Assembly: GCF_009208775.1 (NCBI RefSeq)
Contig: NZ_WFLM01000007.1
Span: 1-64,000 of the forward strand
Reading direction: 5' to 3'
DNA: 64,000 nt
DNA from: Silvanigrella paludirubra
GTDB lineage: Bacteria > Bdellovibrionota_B > Oligoflexia > Silvanigrellales > Silvanigrellaceae
Part shown: positions 43,924 through 52,072 of the stretch, in pieces
Numbering within the stretch: position 1 is the first letter of the stretch
Layout: every line of letters begins with the position of its first letter
Notes under the pieces: generated by a model
Told to the model about the DNA's origin: nothing
What the model saw: the letters and a program-made list of their open reading frames with translations, nothing else
The model's database searches: none
Position numbers and translations under genes: made by a program

Positions 43924-46086
43924 ATGAATAATATTTTAATTAATAAGATTAGAATAAGTCTTGATTTTGTAAAAAAAATAGGTTTGATAATTATTTTTAT
44001 TCAAGAAGGTGCTGCACTATCTGTAAATAGTGCAGGGAATTATTACTACCCTGAATTTTACAGGCATATGAATTATCCTCCTCATTTTCAATTTGTAAAT
44101 AATTATATTCCTGTTACGGTAATTGATTCAAAATTTGCTCCGCTGTCTGAATTAAATGTGATCCAAACTTATTATCATACTAACTATAATGCGGAGGATT
44201 TAAATTATTTATTTAGTTTGCATGGAACCGCTATGGCTTCTATTATTGGTTCAAAATATTTTAATAATGGGAATGTTTCTTTTTCAGGCTTATATCCAAA
44301 TGTGAATCTTATAAATCGAATTGCATTCCCTAATTATAATAGTGGAGCATCTATTTATGAAGCTGCTAGTGAAGCTATTTTTACTGAGAAAGAGCCAATT
44401 ATTAATATTTCTGCTGTAGATAAAGGTGTTAAAAATGCAACGGAATGGAATGAATTATTAATTAAGACAGGAAAAAACGATAAAGTATTAATTATTGCAT
44501 CTGTGGGAAATGATGGTCGAGATATAAATCTCACTTTACCAGAAGATCAATATTGGCCTGCAGCCTATAAACCAAAAAGAAATAAAGATAAGCTTTATGA
44601 TCCTGTTATTCGTGTTGCAGGGTTGTCTTATGAAAATAACGTACCAGCTATTTACAGAACACGAACAGGAGGCTCGAGGTATGGTGCAGGACGTGTTGAT
44701 ATTGGAGCTCCTGGCCATAATATTTCTTTTTTAACTGGAGATCGTGAAATTAAAGTAGGTAATGGAACATCTGAAGCTGCAGCGATTGTTTCTTCGATTA
44801 TTGCTATAATGAGAAATTGTAAACCAAATGCAACAGCAAAAGAAATTAAAGATATTTTATTAGAGACGGCCGACCGTTATGATCATTTATCTACAGGAAT
44901 AACAAATGGAAGAGTAATTAATGCACAAAGTGCAATAGACCGTGTCTGCCTAAAAGAAGATTATCAAACAGAAGCATCAATGACATATTCTTATGAAGCC
45001 ACTGATCAAGTTCAACAAAATGTGATTTTGTATAAAAATGATTTACATTCTAATGAATTTTCCAATATTTTGGTAAGTTGGAAAATAACGATTTCAAATG
45101 CTGGCTATCATAATTATTCTTTGACTGATTTTTCAGGATTGAAAAATTATCAAGCAAAATTTGGAGTAGCTAAAGCGAATGATGAAATTTCCTATTATTT
45201 TACAGATTCTGGTCAAATTGTAACTACAGCTGGAAATAGAAATTCGTTACCTCTTTGTTTAACTGCTTCTGACCCAAATTCAGCTTCTTGGCAAAATATT
45301 GGATTTAGACCTTGTGATAATTCTTATCAAAATTATCAAAAATGGGATCTTGATTTTATTCCTGATCAAGTTAATTCCTATGATTCATTTGTTAACTTTA
45401 ATATAAAATTGAAAGTATCTAATACTTGTTTACGTATGAAAAATAATAATTTTAATTGGGGAAGCTTATTTTTATCGCATTGCAATGAGTATGATCAAGA
45501 AAATTATTTATTAAAACTTAAATTTACTCCTTCAGAAAATGGGAGGGCAAAAATTCAAGAAGTTGATTTAAATTATCATAAGCTGAAAGTAGGTAGCCAA
45601 TTTGTTGCTAGTGATGATAATAATTATGCAGGGCTTTTTAACTTCTCTGAATTTAAATTTAGATATGACGCAGTAACAATGAGGTTAATCGGTTATAATG
45701 CAAATGAAGTAAACCACAATAAGGCAATCTGTTTATACAAAAAAAATGGAGAATACTTTAAAATAGATCATATTGAAGATTTAAAAAATTCTTATTCCTA
45801 TTTAGAATTAAAAGAATGCAATGAAAATGTTCTTCCAAATGAACAATTTTATTTAGTTACGAAATCACCACAAAATCAGAATGAGTTTAAAATATTTTCT
45901 CTTTTAGAAAAAAGCACCCCCGAATCTTTTTCAAATCTATTTAAAAGTTCTTATGAAAATGATTTGACAAATCCTGCGAATACGCTTTGTACGGGAAGCC
46001 ATCAAAATTATCTTTGGGTAGGTGCTTGTGATAGATTCGTTATTCACAAATGGAATGAAGAAGTTTTTTTCCATTGGAGTTATTAG
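43924..46086 (+). CDS. Secreted subtilisin-like (S8) peptidase with a lectin-like C-terminal tail
   Basis: A 720-residue exported protein. The catalytic triad is visible: D68 (VIDSKFAP), H100 (LHGTAMAS) and S283 (GNGTSEAAA), with oxyanion N196 (SVGNDG). The peptidase domain ends at about residue 330. The rest, about 390 residues, has repeated Cys/Trp patterns such as LPLCLTASDPNS and NTCLRMKNNN with FLSHCNEYDQENY, which resemble ricin-type beta-trefoil repeats (CL-x...-x-C...Q-x-W). I place the start at ATG 43924, since GAGGGAA lies just upstream; a TTG at 43912 would include it. The signal peptide is about residues 1-30. Confidence 0.84.
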   Translation: MNNILINKIRISLDFVKKIGLIIIFIQEGAALSVNSAGNYYYPEFYRHMNYPPHFQFVNNYIPVTVIDSKFAPLSELNVIQTYYHTNYNAEDLNYLFSLHGTAMASIIGSKYFNNGNVSFSGLYPNVNLINRIAFPNYNSGASIYEAASEAIFTEKEPIINISAVDKGVKNATEWNELLIKTGKNDKVLIIASVGNDGRDINLTLPEDQYWPAAYKPKRNKDKLYDPVIRVAGLSYENNVPAIYRTRTGGSRYGAGRVDIGAPGHNISFLTGDREIKVGNGTSEAAAIVSSIIAIMRNCKPNATAKEIKDILLETADRYDHLSTGITNGRVINAQSAIDRVCLKEDYQTEASMTYSYEATDQVQQNVILYKNDLHSNEFSNILVSWKITISNAGYHNYSLTDFSGLKNYQAKFGVAKANDEISYYFTDSGQIVTTAGNRNSLPLCLTASDPNSASWQNIGFRPCDNSYQNYQKWDLDFIPDQVNSYDSFVNFNIKLKVSNTCLRMKNNNFNWGSLFLSHCNEYDQENYLLKLKFTPSENGRAKIQEVDLNYHKLKVGSQFVASDDNNYAGLFNFSEFKFRYDAVTMRLIGYNANEVNHNKAICLYKKNGEYFKIDHIEDLKNSYSYLELKECNENVLPNEQFYLVTKSPQNQNEFKIFSLLEKSTPESFSNLFKSSYENDLTNPANTLCTGSHQNYLWVGACDRFVIHKWNEEVFFHWSY

Positions 46087-46121
46087 CAATTATCAACAGT
46101 TTTTTTTAAAAGGGAACTTTC

Positions 46122-46385
46122 TTGTCTTGGATACTTTATATCATTCAAACAAAATCAGGAAAGCTTTATACTGGAATTACGACAAATTTAGAGAGGCGCT
46201 TTAAAGAGCATTGTTCAAGTAAGAAGGGAGCTTCTTTTTTTAATTTTTCAGAACCCGATGTGATTTTGTATCAAGAGAGTCATATAAATCGATCAGAAGC
46301 TTCAAAGAGAGAGTATCACATCAAAAAAATGACCAAACAACAGAAATTAAATTTGATAATACAAAGCCAAATGAAAAGAAGTTAA
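46122..46385 (+). CDS. GIY-YIG nuclease family protein (UPF0213/YhbQ-like)
   Basis: An 87-residue protein with the GIY-YIG core: YIIQTKSGKLYTGIT contains the two Y-I-x..Y-x-G parts, followed by the conserved Arg in NLERRFKEH and a Glu-containing helix at EASKREYHIKKM. Members of this small family are uncharacterised, single-domain putative nucleases. The start is a TTG at 46122, with AAAAGGGA at about 46108-46115 as ribosome binding site; the only ATGs in this frame lie downstream inside the domain. It follows the subtilase gene by 35 bases in the same direction. Confidence 0.85.
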   Translation: MSWILYIIQTKSGKLYTGITTNLERRFKEHCSSKKGASFFNFSEPDVILYQESHINRSEASKREYHIKKMTKQQKLNLIIQSQMKRS

Positions 46386-46433
46386 AAATTTCTTTAACTA
46401 TTATAATATGAAATACTAGGCAGCAAAATCAAG

Positions 46434-46478
46434 ACAATAAGAAGTGCTTCCATAAATTTAAGCGTATCTTCTTATTGT
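46434..46478. other. Long perfect inverted repeat in an intergenic region
   Basis: ACAATAAGAAG (46434-46444) and CTTCTTATTGT (46468-46478) are exact inverted copies 23 bases apart, with GCTT/AAGC able to pair inside. This gives a stable two-part hairpin. TATAAT at 46402-46407 could start an RNA just before it. A second pairing follows: GTGTTC (46484-46489) with GAACAC (46510-46515), and GTGTTC recurs at 46547-46552. No U-run closes it, so it is not a classical terminator; a small RNA or regulatory element is possible. Confidence 0.4.
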
Positions 46479-46594
46479 TATAAGTGTTCATTTCATTGAG
46501 GAAAAAAGCGAACACATTCTAATGAAAAACATTTACTGGAGTTAAAGTGTTCCATTATAATAAAACGAGATAATTAAGACTGCTAATATGAAAA

Positions 46595-46921
46595 TTATTC
46601 ATCCTCGTCTTCATCGTCAAAGTCGTCATCATCATCGTCATCATAATCATCATCATCGTCGTCATAATCATCGTCATCGTATTCATCGTCTTCGTCTAAC
46701 TCATCATCATATTCTTCATCTTCATCATAATCATCATAGTCGTCTTCATCATCATCAAAATCATCTTCGTCATCATCGTATTCATCTTCATCATCGAAGT
46801 CTTCGTCATCATCATCAAAGTCTTCATCTTCTTCTTCAGCTTCAGCTGCTTTACCCATATCAAGGGGGGGCATAGATTGTTTAAAAAATTGCTCATTACT
46901 GTTTTTAGCGAAAAGAACCAT
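46595..46921 (-). CDS. Extremely acidic small protein (Asp/Glu tail with spaced aromatics)
   Basis: A 108-residue protein of unknown family. Residues 1-28 are an ordinary mixed sequence (MVLFAKNSNEQFFKQSMPP at the start). Residues ~29-108 contain only Asp, Glu, Phe and Tyr, apart from a single Leu at 75, with an aromatic every three to seven residues. CTGGAGG just upstream of the ATG is a strong ribosome binding site, so this is a real gene rather than a repeat artefact. The N-terminus lacks the Cys motif of FYDLN-acid proteins. Net charge is strongly negative; disordered or DNA-mimic/ion-binding roles are guesses. The antisense frame is a His/Arg-rich shadow. Confidence 0.75.
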   Translation of the reverse strand: MVLFAKNSNEQFFKQSMPPLDMGKAAEAEEEDEDFDDDDEDFDDEDEYDDDEDDFDDDEDDYDDYDEDEEYDDELDEDDEYDDDDYDDDDDDYDDDDDDDFDDEDEDE

Positions 46922-47103
46922 CAGAACCTCCAGAAATAGATCAAAAATTGTGTCACTTATATATACTTTATTTTAAAAAGCAACTGAGATGTAACCTAAG
47001 ATTACATACTACAAAAAAATGTAATCAAATCTTTATTCACAGTGCAAGATCTAGATTCATTTTTATGCTGATTTTAAAAAATCTCCTTTCGCTTTCGTAA
47101 TTT

Positions 47104-48993
47104 CTAGTCTACAGAAACAATTTGAATTTCTGTAGCGAGCTTTTTTAGTTTTTGAATGTGATCTTTTTCAAGTAGATCTTTTTCTTTTTGAAGAAATCCT
47201 TGATTTTTTTCTTTTGTATTGATTTCTGACAAAGAAATTGATTTGTTTAAAGGCCGAGAGATATTATCTGATTTTGAATGAATATCTTGGCCAGTATTAT
47301 ATTTTTGAAAGCTTTGTATAATACTTTTTTGTGTATTGGGAGTTATAGCTTCTGGTATTGGTTTTTTTAATGTATTTAAATGTGTAGAAACCTTTTTAAT
47401 TTTTTCTTTATGCATGTTGTGAAGAGGCGGCTTTGGTGTGTAATGACCTTTAAATTCTGCATTTTGACATTGTATTTCTGTAATGCTTTCCCAAAAATAT
47501 TGCAGATCAATATCATTAAAAGATAAATAAGTTTCATTTTCAGGAACATCTGAAAAATGAACACAGTTTTTATTGAAAGATTCTATTTTTGCAAATCCAA
47601 GGCGAGCGCCAAGTGTTTTACTTTTTTGTTCTGCAATTGAAACAAATTTTTTAAAAATTTCAATATCTAATTGTTCATTATGCACTGTAGGAATTTTTGG
47701 TGTAGTTAAGTTTGTTTGATTATTATGTTTCGTAGTACTTATGATTTGCTCAGGTTCAGGAATTTTTTTTATACTTTGTGTATTTATTTGAGCTGTTGTA
47801 TTTGTTTTATTAGAGATAATAGAAATAATTTCAGAGGCGGAAAGCCATTCTGCTCTCGAAATACAATCAATAATAGTAATTTCAGCCCATGCTAAACTTG
47901 CATTTGTTCTTGAAATCTCTTTAACAGAAATGGCAAGTAATCTAAAAATCTCACTTATTGCTGCATGAGAAAGCGATGTGATTGCATTACTTAAGGAATC
48001 ATATTCTTTAGGAAGAAGTTGTGTTAACTTAATTGCACGTTCTTTATTATTCAAACTTTTGATAATCATGCCATTTCTGAAAAACTGCGCCACATTATCA
48101 ATTAAGGTTGCTATGTCTAAACTGGCTGAATCGGCTTGTTTTAAAAGCTCTAGAGCTTCGCCTGTCTCTTTTTTGCAGATAGATAAAAAGATATTTTCAG
48201 CTATTTCTTCGCCCTGTACACAAAGGCCTTTTTTTGTTTGTTCTGCAGAAATAAAACTATGATTACAGCTTGCTATAATTTGTTCTAAAAGGCTAAGTGC
48301 ATCACGGATAGAGCCTTTTGCTTCTCTGGCAATTAAAGTAATGGCTTCGTTTTCAAACTCTATTTTTTCTTTTTGTAAAATATCTTTTAAATGTTGTTCT
48401 ATTGTATGTGGCTCAATTTTTTTAAATGCAAAAATCATGCAGCGAGAACGGACTGTGATTGGTACTTTATGAAGCTCAGTGGTTGCTAAAATAAAAACAA
48501 CTTGAGGAGGTGGCTCTTCTAATGTCTTTAAAAGAGCATTAAATGCTCCTGTACTAAGCATATGAACTTCGTCAATGATAAATATTTTATAGCGAGCTGA
48601 GTTGGGGAAAAAACGGGTAGCTTCTCGTAATTCTCGAATGCTATCCACTCCTGTGTTAGATGCGCCATCAATCTCTAAAATATCGTCATGGGCGCATGCT
48701 GTAATTTGAGTACAGTGTACACAGGTCTGGCATGGCGAAATGGTCGGCCCTTTTTCACAACAAAGTGATTTAGCTAAAATACGAGCACTTGACGTTTTTC
48801 CTGTTCCTCTTGTTCCTGTAAATAAAAAAGCATGAGGGATTTTATGATGAGTCAACATTTTTTCTATTGAATTGGAAACTACTTCTTGACCAATTAAGCT
48901 GGAAAAACTTTGTGGTCGTGTTCGTCTTGCTAATACAACATATTCCGTCTCTTGTTTTTGTTGATTAGATTTTAAATTGTTGTCTGTAGACAT
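47104..48993 (-). CDS. dnaX: DNA polymerase III subunit tau/gamma
   Basis: DnaX is the clamp-loader ATPase of the replicative polymerase. The 629-residue protein has the Walker A TGTRGTGKTS near residue 60, a four-cysteine zinc module (CCEKG, CQTCVHC) around 75-95, Walker B IIDEVHML near 135, and the SRC sensor (TVRSRCMIF). The C-terminal ~230 residues are divergent and Lys/Asn-rich, as in tau. I looked for but did not find a clear A-AAA-AAG frameshift site. It follows ffs on the same strand, with 192 bases between. Confidence 0.95.
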   Translation of the reverse strand: MSTDNNLKSNQQKQETEYVVLARRTRPQSFSSLIGQEVVSNSIEKMLTHHKIPHAFLFTGTRGTGKTSSARILAKSLCCEKGPTISPCQTCVHCTQITACAHDDILEIDGASNTGVDSIRELREATRFFPNSARYKIFIIDEVHMLSTGAFNALLKTLEEPPPQVVFILATTELHKVPITVRSRCMIFAFKKIEPHTIEQHLKDILQKEKIEFENEAITLIAREAKGSIRDALSLLEQIIASCNHSFISAEQTKKGLCVQGEEIAENIFLSICKKETGEALELLKQADSASLDIATLIDNVAQFFRNGMIIKSLNNKERAIKLTQLLPKEYDSLSNAITSLSHAAISEIFRLLAISVKEISRTNASLAWAEITIIDCISRAEWLSASEIISIISNKTNTTAQINTQSIKKIPEPEQIISTTKHNNQTNLTTPKIPTVHNEQLDIEIFKKFVSIAEQKSKTLGARLGFAKIESFNKNCVHFSDVPENETYLSFNDIDLQYFWESITEIQCQNAEFKGHYTPKPPLHNMHKEKIKKVSTHLNTLKKPIPEAITPNTQKSIIQSFQKYNTGQDIHSKSDNISRPLNKSISLSEINTKEKNQGFLQKEKDLLEKDHIQKLKKLATEIQIVSVD

Positions 48994-49185
48994 ACTTTGG
49001 GTACCAAATAAAAATTGGGAATAAGATACGCTCTTAGAGTGTTTAGAAATACCAAACTATCATTCTCAGATTTATGAGAAAAGGATAAGCCCTAATTGTG
49101 GATCAGTATGTGAGCTTGAAATGTAAAAATCAAGAAAGTGAGACAACAGTAAAAGCGATTTCATAAAAAAAGATAAAAAAAAAAA

Positions 49186-49305
49186 CAACTATTAGGGGTG
49201 GCTGCTAGCTTGTCTTACCTACCCTGCTAAACACCGTTGCTGTCTTCCAACTCTGGCGGATTCATTAAAAGGGCACTAAGGGCAAACAACCACCTCTGAT
49301 AGTTG
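49186..49305 (-). ncRNA. ffs: Signal recognition particle RNA (4.5S RNA)
   Basis: On the minus strand the ends pair: CAACTAT with ATAGTTG, then GAGGTGG with CCACCCC. The apex carries GTTGGAAGAC with the GGAA tetraloop (complement of 49245-49248), a CAG/AGCA symmetric loop as in the Ffh-binding helix 8 of SRP RNA. The ~120-base size and a U-run right after (complement of 49174-49185) fit a short bacterial SRP RNA with its terminator. Location between tRNA-Ser and dnaX matches other bacteria, where ffs is often near dnaX. Confidence 0.85.
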
Positions 49306-49329
49306 CTTTTAACACATACTATAAGATAG

Positions 49330-49420
49330 TGGCGGAGAGAGAGGGATTCGAACCCTCGTTACGGTTTTAGCGTAAACACGATTTCCAATCGTGCTCCTTC
49401 AGCCACTCGGACATCTCTCC
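49330..49420 (-). tRNA. tRNA-Ser (anticodon GGA)
   Basis: Minus-strand reading gives the acceptor stem GGAGAGA/TCTCTCC with discriminator G and encoded CCA. The anticodon stem-loop CACGA-TTGGAAA-TCGTG gives anticodon GGA, reading Ser UCC/UCU codons. A long variable arm (TTTACGCTAAAACCGTAA) identifies a class II tRNA, and GGTTCGAATCC is the T loop. It lies 24 bases upstream of ffs on the same strand. Confidence 0.96.
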
Positions 49421-49489
49421 ACTTGGAAGTAATTCCGTACCTGACACTCAAGGAAAATGCAAGTGTCTTTGCTCAAAAAAATAAAGTTC

Positions 49490-49518
49490 TTGACCTTATT
49501 ACGAAATTGCACTATGAG
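49490..49518 (+). promoter_or_regulatory. Sigma-70-type promoter for rplU-rpmA
   Basis: TTGACC (49490-49495) and TATGAG (49513-49518) are separated by 17 bases, matching the consensus at five and four of six positions. Transcription would start near 49525, giving a leader of about 100 bases before rplU. The tRNA-Ser promoter must lie on the other strand in the same gap. Confidence 0.6.
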
Positions 49519-49578
49519 CTAGCTTCCGACTCTTGTTGAGCCGTGTTTATGGCGTGGTAGCGCTTACCTAAGAACGAT

Positions 49579-49599
49579 GTGTTTCAATAATTGAAACAC
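49579..49599 (+). promoter_or_regulatory. Perfect hairpin in the rplU leader
   Basis: GTGTTTCAAT and ATTGAAACAC (10 bases each) flank a single A, forming an exact palindromic stem-loop about 25 bases before the rplU GTG start. No U-run follows, so it is not a terminator. It could be a ribosomal-protein (L21) feedback site or a DNA operator; neither is shown. Confidence 0.45.
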
Positions 49600-49623
49600 T
49601 AAAAGCGTATAAGGAAATCTGTT

Positions 49624-49947
49624 GTGAGTAATAAAAACTATGCAGTAGTTAAGATTTTTGGCCGTCAATACAAAGTATCCGAAGGCGAAAAAATCAAAGC
49701 AAATTTCATTAATGCTGAAGTAGGCACAACAATGCCTTTTTCTGAAGTCTTAATGATTAATAAAGGTGGTCAACTTAAAATTGGTGAACCACAAATCAAT
49801 GGCGCAAAAGTAACAGCAACAGTTGTTTCTCATGGCCGTGAAGATAAAATCCTTGTCTTCAAATACCTTCGTAAAAATAAGTCAAAGAAAATGCATGGCC
49901 ATCGCCAAGATTTTACAACTTTGTCTATTACAAGTATTGAAGGTTAA
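49624..49947 (+). CDS. rplU: 50S ribosomal protein L21
   Basis: A 107-residue ribosomal protein that binds 23S rRNA. YAVVKIFGRQYKVSEGEKI at the start, then VLVFKYLRKNKSKKMHGHRQ-type basic C-terminus, with HRQDFTTLSITSI at the end, is a typical L21. The start is GTG at 49624, with AAGGAAA upstream. It is the first gene of the conserved rplU-rpmA-obg order, and rpmA follows after 99 bases. Confidence 0.96.
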   Translation: MSNKNYAVVKIFGRQYKVSEGEKIKANFINAEVGTTMPFSEVLMINKGGQLKIGEPQINGAKVTATVVSHGREDKILVFKYLRKNKSKKMHGHRQDFTTLSITSIEG

Positions 49948-50046
49948 TTTTTCTTTAGTTTAAATAACTAAATGAAATTATTGGATACTTTTTCTTCTAA
50001 CAAATATCTTCCAAGTTCATGGAAGTTAAATTAAGGGATTCGTACA

Positions 50047-50313
50047 ATGGCAAGTAAAAAAGCCGGTGGTTCAACCAAAAACGGACGCGATAGCAATCCT
50101 AAATACCGTGGTGTTAAGGCTTACGGTGGGGAATCTGTAAGAGCTGGTAATATTATAGTTCGCCAAGTGGGAACTAAAATTCATCCTGGTTCCAACGTAG
50201 GTATGGGAAAAGACTTTACTTTGTTTGCAAAGATTGATGGCGAAGTTAAATTCGAGCATATTTCTCGCGAACGTCAATGCGTAAGCGTTTATCCTGTAGA
50301 CGCAAAGGCATAA
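50047..50313 (+). CDS. rpmA: 50S ribosomal protein L27
   Basis: An 88-residue ribosomal protein near the peptidyl transferase centre. The N-terminus [22 protein letters not shown] is the family signature. L27 tails of this type start directly after Met-Ala with no N-terminal extension, so no Prp-type processing is expected. AAGGGATTC precedes the ATG. A strong terminator 46 bases after the stop codon separates it from obg. Confidence 0.97.
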   Translation: MASKKAGGSTKNGRDSNPKYRGVKAYGGESVRAGNIIVRQVGTKIHPGSNVGMGKDFTLFAKIDGEVKFEHISRERQCVSVYPVDAKA

Positions 50314-50359
50314 AGGTAGCTGATACCTAAAATTATTTTCTAATCCTTTTTGCTAAAAG

Positions 50360-50405
50360 CCAAGGTGCGTTTATAGTTTCTATGCGCATCTTGGTTTTTG
50401 TTTTA
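50360..50405 (+). terminator. Rho-independent terminator after rplU-rpmA
   Basis: CCAAGGTGCG (50360-50369) pairs with CGCATCTTGG (50385-50394), with one G-U pair, around a 15-base loop, and is followed by TTTTTGTTTT. It ends the rplU-rpmA transcript 46 bases after the rpmA stop codon. Confidence 0.8.
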
Positions 50406-50534
50406 TGTCCTTTATTGATAAAAACAAGTTATTATAATCCTTAGCTTTTTTTTATAAATGAGGGTAATAAGCGAATGGCTTTTCTATATTCTCAATTTTC
50501 TACTCGTTATTCTAATTCCCATGGTGGCTAACTT

Positions 50535-51575
50535 ATGAAATTTATTGATACTGCTGAAATTAAAGTAAAAGCGGGAGATGGGGGCTTAGGCATGTCTCAT
50601 TTCAGGCGCGAAAAATATGTTCCTGCAGGAGGGCCTGATGGAGGCAATGGCGGGAATGGTGGTGATGTGTATCTTGAGGCAACAAATGGATTATCCACAT
50701 TACTCGATTTTCGTTACCAACGCTTCTACGAAGCAGAAGCTGGCGGTAAGGGCGGAACAAATAATAAACAAGGGAAATCAGGCGATCATCTTACTTTAAA
50801 AGTTCCGTGCGGTACTGTCGCATTTGATATTGAAAGCGGTGAAATAATTGGTGAAGTTTTATATGAAGGACATCGTTTATTAGTTGCTAAAGGTGGTAAA
50901 GGTGGAATTGGAAATACTTTATTTGTAAATTCAAGAAATCAAGCTCCCACAAAAACAATACCTCCAGTAATTGGTGAGAGCAGAGGAATTCGGCTTGAAC
51001 TAAAAATGATTGCAGATGTTGGCATAATTGGAAGCCCAAATGCTGGAAAAAGTACTTTAATTACTGTTATCTCAGCAGCAAGACCCAAAGTAGCAGACTA
51101 CCCATTTACGACCTTAGTACCCACTTTGGGAGTTGTAAGTCATAAAGAAGCAAATCCGTTTGTTGTTGCCGATGTTCCTGGATTAATACCTGGGGCAAGT
51201 CAAGGAAAAGGATTAGGACACGATTTTTTACGTCATATTGAAAGAACTTGTGTACTTATTCATCTAATTGATGGTAGCCAAGAGACAGCAGAGTCTATGA
51301 TTTCTGACTATGACGGGATACTAGAAGAGCTTTCCCTTTATGATAAGGCTATATTGGAGCGTCCGAGGGTAACAGTTATCTCTAAGGTCGACTCTCTTGC
51401 TGGAGAAGAAATTGAGACAGTTACTAACCAAGATGCACTAGATGGATTTCGTAATTATTTGAAACTTAAGAAAACTCCTTATTTCGAAATAAGTTCTGCA
51501 TTTCGCATAGGGATTACTGATCTTCTTGATAAAATAATTGAAATTTTAAGTAGCGTAAAAAAAACGGAGATATAA
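50535..51575 (+). CDS. obgE: GTPase Obg (CgtA), ribosome assembly
   Basis: Obg is an essential GTPase of 50S assembly and stress signalling. The 346-residue protein has the Gly-rich Obg fold (about 1-158, including GGDGGLGMSHFRREKYVPAGGPDGG, read in parts) and a G domain with GSPNAGKST near 166-174, DVPGLIPGA and SKVD. There is no long C-terminal TGS-like domain, so this is the short form. It lies downstream of the rpmA terminator and should have its own promoter; rsfS follows after 4 bases. Confidence 0.95.
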   Translation: MKFIDTAEIKVKAGDGGLGMSHFRREKYVPAGGPDGGNGGNGGDVYLEATNGLSTLLDFRYQRFYEAEAGGKGGTNNKQGKSGDHLTLKVPCGTVAFDIESGEIIGEVLYEGHRLLVAKGGKGGIGNTLFVNSRNQAPTKTIPPVIGESRGIRLELKMIADVGIIGSPNAGKSTLITVISAARPKVADYPFTTLVPTLGVVSHKEANPFVVADVPGLIPGASQGKGLGHDFLRHIERTCVLIHLIDGSQETAESMISDYDGILEELSLYDKAILERPRVTVISKVDSLAGEEIETVTNQDALDGFRNYLKLKKTPYFEISSAFRIGITDLLDKIIEILSSVKKTEI

Positions 51576-51579
51576 ATCA

Positions 51580-52062
51580 GTGAACGGAAATGATATAAAA
51601 ACAACTACTAGAATTGGTGACAAAGAGCTTTCTCATGAAGATTTAGCTATGATTGCCATTGCAGTAGCCACAGAAAAAAAGGCAGTTCGTCCCATAGTGA
51701 TGGATTTAAAAAATATTGGTGCCTTTACTGAACTTTTTGCAATTGTCAGTGCTTCGAATCCAAGACAAGTATACGCCGTTGCGGAAAGTATTCGCCAATT
51801 TTTTAAGCATAGCTTAGGTATTTCACCGGTATCTGTTGATGGCCTTGAGTCTTGTACTTGGGTTTTAATAGATTATGGATTTTTATTTATTCATATTTTT
51901 CAAGAACCTACTCGCGAACTTTATCAGCTCGAACAGTTATGGAGCAAAGCTCATATAATTCCTTTAGCAGAAGATAAATGCCAAGCTTTATATAATGAAG
52001 TTGTAGAAATTAATACTTCTTTGAAGTCAAGTGAAGCTGAGTCTCTTGCAAATCAAATTTAG
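51580..52062 (+). CDS. rsfS: Ribosomal silencing factor RsfS
   Basis: RsfS (DUF143) binds L14 and keeps 30S and 50S apart under starvation. In the 160-residue protein, the core at about 20-125 shows the family pattern: AVRPIVMDLKNIGAFTELFAIVSASNPRQVYAVAESI in two parts, GLESCTWVLIDYGFLFIHIF and REYYxLEQLW-like RELYQLEQLW. The start is GTG at 51580, with CGGAGA just upstream. It is 4 bases after obg and 10 before rlmH, a tight set. Confidence 0.92.
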   Translation: MNGNDIKTTTRIGDKELSHEDLAMIAIAVATEKKAVRPIVMDLKNIGAFTELFAIVSASNPRQVYAVAESIRQFFKHSLGISPVSVDGLESCTWVLIDYGFLFIHIFQEPTRELYQLEQLWSKAHIIPLAEDKCQALYNEVVEINTSLKSSEAESLANQI

Positions 52063-52072
52063 TGATTTTTGA

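Noticed and set aside
46588-46875. His/Arg-rich plus-strand reading frame
   Set aside because: Antisense of the acidic protein: GAT/GAA repeats read as CAT/CGT on the other strand. The minus-strand gene has the ribosome binding site.
46588-46920. Simple-sequence GAT/GAA-type tract taken as a DNA repeat or CRISPR-like array
   Set aside because: The repeats follow codons of one reading frame with varying third bases and have no constant spacers; coding explains them.
47104-48993. Programmed -1 frameshift in dnaX
   Set aside because: An AAAAAA run near 47625 reads CAA-AAA-AGT, which does not set up the A-AAA-AAG slippery frame, and no other convincing site was seen.
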